A stretch of 11,162 bases of DNA from Sulfitobacter sp. (lineage in GTDB: Bacteria; Pseudomonadota; Alphaproteobacteria; Rhodobacterales; Rhodobacteraceae). Under the pieces are notes generated by a model. It did no database searches and was not told the DNA's origin. It was given only the letters and a program-made list of their open reading frames with translations. The stretch's first letter is position 1. Every line of letters starts with the position of its first letter. Both the position numbers and the translations under genes were made by a program. The stretch is from assembly GCA_026421135.1 (NCBI GenBank), contig JAPKCR010000025.1, forward strand, positions 1 to 11,162. The letters run 5' to 3'. This document shows, in pieces, positions 1 to 6,779 of the stretch.

Positions 1-449
1 AAGCTGACACAGGTCAGAACCAGAAACAGCACCATCCAGACAGGATGCTGGATAGTGATATCTACGAAAAAGAACGCGGTGGCCAAGATAATGACCCCGA
101 TAAACATCGCCTTTGTCGCAGCAGCCCCGACATAACCCAGTACAATTTCGATAAAGTTCACGGGTGCGGACAGAAGTTCAAATACCGTCCCGATAAATTT
201 GGGGAAATATATGCCAAAGGACGCGTTTGAAATCGACTGTGTGATGACACTTAGCATGATCAGGCCGGGCACGATGAACGCGCCATAGCTGATGCCATCA
301 ACCTCTTGGATGCGACTGCCGATGGCTGCACCAAAGACGACAAAGTACAGCGATGTCGACAAAACTGGCGAGACAAAGCTTTGCGTGATTGTCCGGAAAA
401 ATCGGGCCATCTCGAATTTATAGATGGATGAAACAGCGATCCAGTTCAT
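1..449 (-). CDS. ABC-2 type transporter permease (partial, C-terminus outside window)
   Basis: This is the membrane subunit of an ABC exporter; 149 N-terminal residues are visible and the gene continues past the left edge. Family members are usually about 250-260 residues, so a bit over half is present. The protein begins [18 protein letters not shown], an amphipathic entry helix typical of the family, followed by hydrophobic spans at roughly residues 24-44, 55-75 and 103-128, with another starting near 136. The stretch [16 protein letters not shown] (91-106) resembles the conserved ABC-2 segment of YadH/NodJ-like permeases. The start codon overlaps the stop of the upstream ATPase gene (ATGA), with GGAGG seven bases before the ATG inside the ATPase coding end, so the two are almost certainly translated together. 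The substrate cannot be told from the sequence; drug, lipid or polysaccharide export are all possible. Confidence 0.9.
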   Translation of the reverse strand, partial: MNWIAVSSIYKFEMARFFRTITQSFVSPVLSTSLYFVVFGAAIGSRIQEVDGISYGAFIVPGLIMLSVITQSISNASFGIYFPKFIGTVFELLSAPVNFIEIVLGYVGAAATKAMFIGVIILATAFFFVDITIQHPVWMVLFLVLTCVS

Positions 450-1375
450 GCCGCATCCTCCTTTACCAGATCCACGAAAATATCTTCCAGACTGCTTTGT
501 GATGTCTCGATATCAGTCAGGGTAAGACCCGCAGCGGAAACATCGGACAGCAGTTTGGTGATGCCTGTCCTTTCGGCCCGCGTGTCATAGCTATAGATCA
601 GCTTGTCCCCGTCGGGCGATAGAACCAGCGCATCAGACGTCAGGCTCGCAGGCAGTGCCTTAATCGGTTTGGACAATTGCACGGTAAGTTGTTTTTTGCC
701 CATACGCGCCATCAGTTTTTCTTTGCCTTCGACCAACAGCAATTCGCCTTTGGCGATAACACCGATCCTGTCAGCAATTGCTTCGGCCTCTTCGATGTAG
801 TGGGTGGTAAGGATGATGGTCACGCCATCCGCCTTCAGCTCTGCCACGATCTCCCACATGTCCCGGCGCAATTCGACGTCAACACCGGCGGTCGGCTCAT
901 CCAGAAACAACACACGCGGTTCGTGGGAAAGCGCCTTGGCAATCAAGACACGTCGCTTCATGCCTCCGGACAGCGCCCGTATCTGGGTGTCCTTCTTATC
1001 CCAAAGCGAAAGCTGTTTTAGAATCTTTTCCAACGCAGCGTCATTCTTGGGTTTGCCAAACAGCCCGCGCGAAAAGCGGACGGTGTTCATCACAGTCTCG
1101 AAGGGTTCGAGGTTGATTTCCTGAGGAACCAAACCAATCATCGAACGCGCTGCGCGGTAATCGGAAATGGTGTCATGCCCGCCGACCTTTACCGACCCGC
1201 CGGTCGCGGTTGTAATTCCGCAAACCGTTGAGATTAAAGTAGTTTTACCAGCGCCATTCGGCCCAAGAAGGGCCAGAATCTCGCCCTGCCTGATGTTCAG
1301 GGTGACCCCTTTCAGGGCCTCGAACCCGTCGCCATATTGCTTGCGCAGGTCCTTAATTTCGACAATATCTGGCAT
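446..1375 (-). CDS. ABC transporter ATP-binding protein (YadG/CcmA-type exporter ATPase)
   Basis: This 309-residue cytoplasmic ATPase powers the permease encoded directly after it. All nucleotide-binding motifs are intact: Walker [10 protein letters not shown] (38-46), Q-loop glutamine Q85 in LVPQE, signature LSGGMKRR (135-142), Walker [12 protein letters not shown] (156-166) and switch histidine H192 in TTHY. The C-terminal 90 or so residues form the extension usual for exporter ATPases that pair with ABC-2 permeases. The ATG at 1375 is preferred over the TTG just before it because GGAGG lies five bases upstream of the ATG but only two from the TTG. The stop overlaps the permease start by four bases. 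The single ATPase/permease pair argues for an exporter and against an importer, since no binding-protein gene is next to it. It is not CydDC, whose subunits fuse both domains. coxG lies 64 bases upstream on the same strand with no terminator seen between. Confidence 0.95.
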   Translation of the reverse strand: MPDIVEIKDLRKQYGDGFEALKGVTLNIRQGEILALLGPNGAGKTTLISTVCGITTATGGSVKVGGHDTISDYRAARSMIGLVPQEINLEPFETVMNTVRFSRGLFGKPKNDAALEKILKQLSLWDKKDTQIRALSGGMKRRVLIAKALSHEPRVLFLDEPTAGVDVELRRDMWEIVAELKADGVTIILTTHYIEEAEAIADRIGVIAKGELLLVEGKEKLMARMGKKQLTVQLSKPIKALPASLTSDALVLSPDGDKLIYSYDTRAERTGITKLLSDVSAAGLTLTDIETSQSSLEDIFVDLVKEDAA

Positions 1376-1439
1376 CAAAGCCTCCGGATTATTTTGCCGA
1401 AAGCTAGACTGATTGCAGCCGAGTTAACAGGGGGTCAGT

Positions 1440-1964
1440 TCAGGACTTTTCGCGCCCGAACCACCCCTTCTTTTTGGGCGCATCTGCTGCAACCTCTTCG
1501 CCATTCGCCGCACCGGCATCGCCCGGCCCCTCAAGGGTCTCTTGCAGGTTGTTGAAAAACTGATCGGCCATTTTTTTGGCAAAGCCATCTATAATGCGGC
1601 TACCAAGTTGTGCCAACTTGCCGCCGACTTTCGCCTCAACGTCATAGGTCAATTCGGTACCGCCATCCTTGGGCACCAGCGTGACATCCGCTTCGCCTTT
1701 GGCAAAGCCCGCAGCACCGCCCTTGCCCTCACCGCTGATCTTGATGGATTGACCCGGCACCATGTCTGACATGGTCACCTGCCCTTTGAATGTCGCCTTC
1801 ACCGGCCCGACTTTTTGAACCACGGTTGCCTCGTACCCGTCTTCGGGTGATCCGATGACTTCGGTTGCTCCGGGAACACATTTGATCAGCATGTCGGGGT
1901 CTAGCAGTGCGGCGTAGACCTCTTCGGGGCTGGCAGCGATCTGGCGGGTGTCTGACATTTTCAT
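1440..1964 (-). CDS. coxG: CoxG-like SRPBCC-family protein (carbon monoxide dehydrogenase subunit G family)
   Basis: The 174-residue product is a soluble START/SRPBCC-fold protein of the CoxG family. The N-terminal part (DTRQIAASPEEVYAALLDPD) and the segment ML-KCVPGATEV are characteristic, as are the later GPVKATFKGQVTM and GGKLAQLGSRIIDGFAKKM stretches. In CO-oxidising bacteria CoxG helps attach CO dehydrogenase to the membrane; many homologues occur without it. No coxM, coxS or coxL gene is in this window, so a role in CO oxidation is not shown here. The last 25 or so residues form a low-complexity charged tail (ending KKKGWFGREKS) beyond the fold. The start at 1964 is chosen because GGAGG lies eight bases upstream; a second ATG two codons later is possible, but the longer reading from 2165 would invade the neighbouring gene. 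Divergent from the DMT transporter across 109 bases in which I see no convincing promoter or operator. Confidence 0.85.
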   Translation of the reverse strand: MKMSDTRQIAASPEEVYAALLDPDMLIKCVPGATEVIGSPEDGYEATVVQKVGPVKATFKGQVTMSDMVPGQSIKISGEGKGGAAGFAKGEADVTLVPKDGGTELTYDVEAKVGGKLAQLGSRIIDGFAKKMADQFFNNLQETLEGPGDAGAANGEEVAADAPKKKGWFGREKS

Positions 1965-2073
1965 CCGTGTGTCCTCCTCAGGGCGAAATTTCTGCCAACC
2001 TACCGCAGGTGCGATGCCCGCGCCAAGATGGAAACACGCTGGACAGGATCGAGATAGCTGATAGGTCTTCAAT

Positions 2074-3054
2074 ATGAATGCAAATGCACACAACAACTCT
2101 GGCGCAGCCATCGCCTTTATTTTTGCAGGGGTGTTTGCAATTTCGATAAACGACATGCTGATCAAGCAGTTGTCGGGTGGTTATCCCCTCCATGAAATCG
2201 TCTTTGCGCGCGCCTTGATCGGCATTCTATTCGGTCTGGGCTTGGTTCAGCTTGAAGGTGGCTGGCGCATTCTGAAAACGTCGCAATGGCACTGGCATCT
2301 GTTGCGGGGGCTATTGGTAGTGATCGCCAACATGACGTTTTTCCTTGCGCTGGCGGCGCTGCCTTTGGCCGATGCGACCGCGCTGTTTTTTGTCGCCCCG
2401 TTGTTTATTACCCTGCTGTCGATTCCGATCTTGGGTGAAAAAGTCGGGATCATGCGGTTGGGCGCCGTGGCGGTCGGCTTTGCGGGGGTGGTGATTATGC
2501 AGCGCCCTTGGGCTGACACTGCTAGCTTGCAAGCCTCGCGGCTTGTGCTTTTGCTGCCAGTCGTGGCGGCATTGACCTATGCGCTGAACCAGCTGATGAC
2601 CCGCAAGCTTGGCGTGCGCAGCAAGGCCTCGGCTTTGGCAATTTACATTCAGGGCACATTCCTGATCGTCTCGATCGGATTTTTTCTGGTAGCGGGGGAT
2701 GGTCGTTTTGCGACCGATGGCAGTGCGCCGTCGATGCAGTTTTTACTGCGGTCGTGGGTGTGGCCAGCACGAGGCGACATCTGGGTGTTTCTTGGCCTTG
2801 GCTTGAACGCCGCCGTGATCGGGTACTGCCTAAGCCAAGCCTATCGCATCGCTGACGCTGCCACGGTTGCACCATTTGAATATATCGGTCTGCCGCTGGC
2901 TGTGTTCTGGGGTTTGGTAATCTTTGGTGACCTACCCGTGTGGGAAGTTTGGGTCGGCATCGCATTGATCTTGGGATCGGGCTTGTTCGTGTTTCTGCGC
3001 GAACGGCAAAAAGCCCGCGCGTCCCTGCGCACCCAACCAATGCGCAGCGGTTAG
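2074..3054 (+). CDS. DMT-superfamily transporter, two EamA domains
   Basis: The 326-residue product is an inner-membrane protein of the drug/metabolite transporter superfamily. It shows about ten hydrophobic spans arranged as two EamA repeats, roughly residues 10-145 and 160-310. The first repeat carries the usual ALPLADATALFFVAPLFITLLSIPILGEKV pattern split by short loops (about 108-137), and the second carries the matching ATVAPFEYIGLPLAVFWG pattern (about 264-281). Substrates in this family range from amino acids and metabolites to drugs, and none can be assigned here. The start at 2074 opens the conserved first helix; the ribosome site is weak (AGG about nine bases upstream). The gene is divergent from coxG and convergent with the quinone oxidoreductase, with which its stop codon overlaps. 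Confidence 0.9.
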   Translation: MNANAHNNSGAAIAFIFAGVFAISINDMLIKQLSGGYPLHEIVFARALIGILFGLGLVQLEGGWRILKTSQWHWHLLRGLLVVIANMTFFLALAALPLADATALFFVAPLFITLLSIPILGEKVGIMRLGAVAVGFAGVVIMQRPWADTASLQASRLVLLLPVVAALTYALNQLMTRKLGVRSKASALAIYIQGTFLIVSIGFFLVAGDGRFATDGSAPSMQFLLRSWVWPARGDIWVFLGLGLNAAVIGYCLSQAYRIADAATVAPFEYIGLPLAVFWGLVIFGDLPVWEVWVGIALILGSGLFVFLRERQKARASLRTQPMRSG

Positions 3055-4016
3055 TCCGAAACGCGCACCACAACCTTGCCCGTTGCCTTGCGGGTGCGCA
3101 GCAAGTCTAGTGCCTCGTTCGCTTGCTCAAGCGGCAAAATGTGGCTGACATGGGGCTTCAGCTTGCCCGCAACATACCAATCGATCAGCGCCTTAAAGCT
3201 ATCGGTCAGCACCTTGGGTTTGAATTTCTTATAGCCGCCCCAGAACAGTCCCAAGATGTTCAGGTTCTTAACCATGACGATGTTTGCGGGAATTTGCGGT
3301 ACGTCGCCCGACGCGAACCCAAGCGGCAGCAGACGCGCTTCTGGGTTGCACGCGCGCATGGCGGCTTTGAACTGGTCCCCACCGATCGGGTCATAAACCA
3401 CATCAGCCCCGCCCAGCGATTTGACGATCTCTCGGATGTCATCGACCTCGGAATCAATCAAGTGGTCAGCCCCCGCCGCGCGGCAGATATCAAGCTTGGC
3501 TTGGCCCCGCGCACAGGCGATCACCTCGGCCCCCATCAGCTTGCCCAGTTCTACCGCCGTCAGGCCCACACCGCCCGATGCGCCTAACACCAATAGACGT
3601 TCGCCAGGCTGCAACTGCGCCTTATAATCCAACGCCACGTGGCTGGTCCCATAAGCGATCAGGAAGGCGGCAGCATCAACCGCAGTCATCTCATCGGGGA
3701 TGGCAACACAGATGTCAGCGGGCACTACGGCATATTCCGCCAGCCCATGAAGACCGCTGTAAGCCGCGATGCGTTGCCCGACTTTCAAACCCTCGACACC
3801 CTCGCCCAGCGCGCCCACCGTACCGGCCAGCTCCATCCCCAAGGTAAAGGGCAATGGTGGCTTTTCCTGATATGTCCCCTTGATCAGCAGCAGATCACCA
3901 AAGTTCAGCCCGCAGGTTTCAACCTTGACCAACACCTCGCCGGGGCCCGGCATTGGTATCTCAAGGTCTTGCAGTTGAAGCGGCTGATCATAGGCGGTGA
4001 CTTGCATGGCGCGCAT
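3051..4016 (-). CDS. NADPH:quinone oxidoreductase family protein (zinc-free MDR)
   Basis: A 321-residue cytoplasmic oxidoreductase of the medium-chain dehydrogenase/reductase superfamily, quinone-oxidoreductase branch; length is normal for the family (about 320-330). The N-terminal GroES-like domain (about 1-120) includes CGLNFGDLLLIKGTY (35-49) and PFTLGMELAGTV (56-67). The Rossmann domain follows with the nucleotide-binding GASGGVGL (145-152) and later DVVYDPIGGDQF (205-216). The cysteine and histidine ligands of zinc-dependent relatives are absent, which fits reduction of quinones, enones or acyl-CoA-type substrates using NAD(P)H; the real substrate is unknown. The start at 4016 has AAGGA eight bases upstream; an in-frame ATG three codons later is an alternative. 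Its stop overlaps that of the convergent DMT gene. It lies downstream of the bd oxidase genes on the same strand, but a hairpin terminator in the 114-base gap suggests separate transcription. Confidence 0.9.
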   Translation of the reverse strand: MRAMQVTAYDQPLQLQDLEIPMPGPGEVLVKVETCGLNFGDLLLIKGTYQEKPPLPFTLGMELAGTVGALGEGVEGLKVGQRIAAYSGLHGLAEYAVVPADICVAIPDEMTAVDAAAFLIAYGTSHVALDYKAQLQPGERLLVLGASGGVGLTAVELGKLMGAEVIACARGQAKLDICRAAGADHLIDSEVDDIREIVKSLGGADVVYDPIGGDQFKAAMRACNPEARLLPLGFASGDVPQIPANIVMVKNLNILGLFWGGYKKFKPKVLTDSFKALIDWYVAGKLKPHVSHILPLEQANEALDLLRTRKATGKVVVRVSD

Positions 4017-4057
4017 GTGGGAATTCCTTGGCTTGGTCGGACGACAGGTTCGAACGC

Positions 4058-4103
4058 AAAAGGGCCAGAGGATTGGCGGTTTTGCAACCCCGACCTCTGG
4101 CCC
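4058..4103 (-). terminator. Probable intrinsic terminator of the cytochrome bd operon
   Basis: On the minus strand the arms GGGCCAGAGG and CCTCTGGCCC pair perfectly over 10 bp (4094-4103 with 4062-4071) and are followed at once by TTTT then GCGTT. The 22-base loop contains a smaller nested stem, GGTT with AACC. The short T-run makes it moderate in strength. It lies 27 bases after the stop of the small oxidase subunit gene and before the quinone oxidoreductase start, the expected place for the end of the oxidase transcript. Confidence 0.7.
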
Positions 4104-4130
4104 GATGGCATTCCGCGTTGAAATTTTGCG

Positions 4131-4241
4131 CTACGGAACGATCGCCAACCGGATCGCATAGGCGACTATGCCAAGGGCAAGAACGCTTAGCACCCAGATC
4201 AGGATGAACCACCCCGCTTTAGTCAACCAGTTGCCCTGCAT
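4131..4241 (-). CDS. cydX: Small cytochrome bd oxidase subunit, DUF2474/CydX-like (36 residues)
   Basis: A 36-residue membrane protein starting MQGNWLTKAGWFILIWVLSV and ending RLAIVP. It has one hydrophobic helix (about residues 11-30), a lysine on the N-terminal side and an arginine at 31. The pattern of a tryptophan-rich start, then LIWVLSVLALGIVAY, then IRL agrees with the DUF2474 small proteins found after cydB in bd/CIO operons; CydX of E. coli is the functional parallel, a single-helix subunit that stabilises the oxidase, though homology to it is not implied. The ATG overlaps the cydB stop (TGATG), so translation is probably coupled by re-initiation; there is no separate strong ribosome site. 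The symbol is used for role; family assignment is from memory of the pattern and was not searched. Confidence 0.8.
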   Translation of the reverse strand: MQGNWLTKAGWFILIWVLSVLALGIVAYAIRLAIVP

Positions 4242-5248
4242 CAGTGGTACCCATCGGCCGGATCGATTTTGCCGCGGAACACCCAATAGGTATAGGCGGT
4301 GTAGGTCAAAATCATTGGCAGCAACACCAGCGTTCCCACCAGCGTAAATTTGAGACTGCTGTCAGGTGCAGCCGCTTCGACGATGGTCAGCGATGGCGGC
4401 ACAATATGCGGGTAAAAGCTGATGCCGATCCCGATAAACCCAAGCACGAACAGCGCTAAGGCACATAGGAACGGTGTCACATCCCAGTGACGTTGAAGCC
4501 CATGGAACAACCCGTAGATAGCAGCGGCAACCAGAGCAGGCACCAGAAACGTAAAGATCGCCGTGGGGAACGCAAACCAGCGCGTGTAATATTCGCCATC
4601 CAGAAACGGCGTCCAAATGCTGAAAATCCCCATGAAAACGACCGTCGCAATGGCAAACGGCCAAGCCAGCCGCCGCATGTGGGCCTGAATGCGGCCTTCA
4701 AGCTTCATGTTGAGCCAGGTCGCCCCCAGCATTGCATACCCCATCGTCACAGCAACGCCGGTCAAGATAGAAAACGGCGTCAGCCAGTCCCACCAGCCGC
4801 CCGCATAGGCACGGTTTTCGATCTCGATCCCCTGTACCAACGCACCCAAGGCAATGCCCTGACAAAACGCCGCCACAAAAGACCCGCCAAAAAACGAGAT
4901 GTCCCATAGCCCCTTCCACCGCGTTGTGCGCCATCGGTACTCAAAGGCCACGCCGCGAAATACCAGCCCCAGCAGCATCAAGATGATCGGCATGTAAAGC
5001 GCAGGCATGATGGTCGCATAGGCCAGCGGAAAAACGGCGAACAAACCGCCGCCGCCCAACACCAGCCATGTCTCGTTTCCGTCCCAAATTGGCGCGACGG
5101 AGTTCATCATCACGTTGCGTTCCTCTTCGTCCTTGGACAGCGGAAACAGCAACCCCACCCCCAGATCAAACCCATCAAGGATTACGTAAATCAAAACAGC
5201 CAGTGCAATAAGGCCCGCCCAGATGAAAGAAAGCTCAAGTCCAAACAT
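4241..5248 (-). CDS. cydB: Cytochrome bd-type ubiquinol oxidase subunit II (CIO type)
   Basis: The 335-residue integral membrane partner of the haem-bearing subunit I. It shows about nine hydrophobic spans and the family hallmarks: LDGFDLGVG (24-32), APIWDGNETWLVLGGG (52-67) and FRGVAFEYR (97-105). The complex oxidises quinol at the periplasmic side of the inner membrane and reduces oxygen to water; it conserves energy through charge separation but does not pump protons. The WDGNETW form and the closing FRGKIDPADGYH segment fit the cyanide-insensitive (Cio) branch better than E. coli CydB, though this is judged by eye. The start is supported by TAGGAGAGATACCATG: the ribosome site GGAG overlaps the subunit I stop, only ten bases before the ATG. 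The stop overlaps the small subunit start by one base. Confidence 0.97.
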   Translation of the reverse strand: MFGLELSFIWAGLIALAVLIYVILDGFDLGVGLLFPLSKDEEERNVMMNSVAPIWDGNETWLVLGGGGLFAVFPLAYATIMPALYMPIILMLLGLVFRGVAFEYRWRTTRWKGLWDISFFGGSFVAAFCQGIALGALVQGIEIENRAYAGGWWDWLTPFSILTGVAVTMGYAMLGATWLNMKLEGRIQAHMRRLAWPFAIATVVFMGIFSIWTPFLDGEYYTRWFAFPTAIFTFLVPALVAAAIYGLFHGLQRHWDVTPFLCALALFVLGFIGIGISFYPHIVPPSLTIVEAAAPDSSLKFTLVGTLVLLPMILTYTAYTYWVFRGKIDPADGYH

Positions 5249-5258
5249 GGTATCTCTC

Positions 5259-6674
5259 CTATTCCGCCGGGTTCAGCCCCTTGCGGGCTTTTTGTGCGAC
5301 TTGAGTGGTGCCTGCGGTTCGGATTGGCCCATCTGTAATCTCGCCAATGGCCCCGATTTTGGGACGTTTCGACATCAGGCGCAGGATATAGTAAGCACCG
5401 GCTCCAAAGACAAAAAAGTATACGATGATAAAGGCCGTGAGCGATGCGGCGACAGCAGGGGCGCTGACAGGTGCAATACTGTCAGACGTTCGCATAAGCC
5501 CGTAGATAGTGAAGGGTTGGCGGCCGACTTCGGTCGTGATCCATCCGGCCAGAACTGCAACAAACCCCATTGGCCCCATCACGATAGCCGCTCGGTGCAA
5601 CATGGGTGTTGCATGCAGTTTGCCGCGCCACCGTGCAATCGCACCCCACAGTCCCAAGCCTAGCATTGCAAACCCAAGCCCGACCATCACGCGAAATGAA
5701 AAGAACACGATCGCCACCGGCGGCTCGTCCTCGTCGGGAATGGTATCCAGACCGTCTAGCGGCGCGTTTAGATCATGCTTGAGGATCAGCGAAGACAGCT
5801 TGGGGATTTTGATCGCATAATCTACCCGCTTTTCGGCTTGGTTCGGAATACCAAACAGGATCAGAGGCGCACCATCTGGGTGGCTTTCGAAATGCCCCTC
5901 CATTGCCATAACTTTTGCAGGCTGATGTTCCAACGTGTTGATGCCGTGGAAATCCCCTGCCGCGATTTGCAGTGGTGTCACAAACAACAACATCCACATT
6001 GCCATCGAAAACATGCGTTGGGATGCTGCACCCTTGTTGTCTTTCAACAAATGCCACGCGCCAGCGGCACCCACCACAAGCGCAGTCGTCAGATAGGCAG
6101 CAAGCACCATGTGCAGCAAACGGTAGGGGAAGGACGGATTAAAAACGATCTTCCACCAGTCGAGCGGAATATACTGCCCAACATCATTGATCCCGTATCC
6201 CGCAGGTGTCTGCATCCAACTGTTGACCGACAAAATCCAGGTCGCTGACAGCAATGTACCAAAGGCCACCATGCCGGTGGCGAACATGTGCAGGCCCGGC
6301 CCTACGCGTTTCAGACCAAACAGCATGATGCCCAGAAATCCCGCTTCAAGAAAGAAGGCAGAAAGAACTTCGTAGGCCATGAGCGGCCCGATCACCGGCC
6401 CCGCCTTGTCTGAAAACACCGACCAGTTGGTGCCAAATTGATAGGACATCACAATGCCCGACACGACACCCATGCCAAACGCGACGGCAAATATCTTTTT
6501 CCAATAGTCAAAAAGAACTTGATATGTTTCGTCCTTGGTCCACAGCCACAGCGCGTTCAGAACGGCCAGAAAGCTGGCCAGACCAATTGAAAACGCAGGG
6601 AAAATGATGTGAAACGAAACGGTAAAGGCGAATTGGACCCGTGCCAGAATCTCAGCGGAAAACCCGTCCAACAT
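5259..6674 (-). CDS. cydA: Cytochrome bd-type ubiquinol oxidase subunit I (CIO type, short Q-loop)
   Basis: The 471-residue haem-carrying subunit of the bd quinol oxidase. Residues matching the E. coli ligands are all present: H22 in TVSFHIIFP for the high-spin haem, and H188 (YRLLHMVLAAY) and M330 (FSFRVMVGLG) for haem b558. The channel acids E102 and E110 lie in YEVLSAFFLEAGFLG, and the quinol-loop residues K254 and E259 in HQPAKVMAMEGHF. GRQP (384-387) is present but followed by phenylalanine where E. coli has tryptophan. The protein is about 50 residues shorter than E. coli CydA, the difference lying mainly in the quinol loop, which is the S-type (short) form usual for CIO enzymes. Start: GAGAGG six bases before the ATG. 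No cydDC genes are in the window. Confidence 0.97.
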   Translation of the reverse strand: MLDGFSAEILARVQFAFTVSFHIIFPAFSIGLASFLAVLNALWLWTKDETYQVLFDYWKKIFAVAFGMGVVSGIVMSYQFGTNWSVFSDKAGPVIGPLMAYEVLSAFFLEAGFLGIMLFGLKRVGPGLHMFATGMVAFGTLLSATWILSVNSWMQTPAGYGINDVGQYIPLDWWKIVFNPSFPYRLLHMVLAAYLTTALVVGAAGAWHLLKDNKGAASQRMFSMAMWMLLFVTPLQIAAGDFHGINTLEHQPAKVMAMEGHFESHPDGAPLILFGIPNQAEKRVDYAIKIPKLSSLILKHDLNAPLDGLDTIPDEDEPPVAIVFFSFRVMVGLGFAMLGLGLWGAIARWRGKLHATPMLHRAAIVMGPMGFVAVLAGWITTEVGRQPFTIYGLMRTSDSIAPVSAPAVAASLTAFIIVYFFVFGAGAYYILRLMSKRPKIGAIGEITDGPIRTAGTTQVAQKARKGLNPAE

Positions 6675-6693
6675 GTCGAACCTCTCGTCGTTA

Positions 6694-6718
6694 GATGCAA
6701 AAGGGATGCCATCGCATC
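6694..6718. promoter_or_regulatory. Candidate operator before cydA: GATGC repeat cluster
   Basis: The 105-base gap between the kinase gene and cydA contains GATGC at 6694-6698 and 6705-6709, spaced 11 bases start to start (one helical turn), followed by the inverse GCATC at 6714-6718. A further GATGC lies at 6766-6770. An 8-bp palindrome AGTTAACT directly adjoins the cluster at 6719. The position 20-45 bases before the cydA start suits a regulator of oxidase expression. No FNR/FnrL-type TTGAT-N4-ATCAA site is present. Function is inferred only from repetition and position. Confidence 0.35.
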
Positions 6719-6779
6719 AGTTAACTAAGGTTTAGTATGTTTCCCGCGCAGAGTCACAGGCTCATGATGCCGCAGACAA

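Noticed and set aside
1..1375. ABC genes as CydDC, the exporter needed for bd oxidase assembly
   Set aside because: CydD and CydC each fuse membrane and ATPase domains; here a separate ATPase and an ABC-2 permease are encoded, and they are not next to cydAB.
1965..2165. Extended N-terminus for the CoxG-like protein up to 2165
   Set aside because: It would overlap the start of the divergent transporter, and a good ribosome site (GGAGG, eight bases) precedes the ATG at 1964 where the family similarity begins.
2522..3073. Minus-strand open frame (183 codons) opposite the DMT transporter
   Set aside because: Arginine-, serine- and proline-rich composition typical of an antisense shadow; the plus-strand frame has a clear EamA pattern.
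6675..6779. FNR/FnrL box before cydA
   Set aside because: No TTGAT-N4-ATCAA or near match on either strand of the gap.
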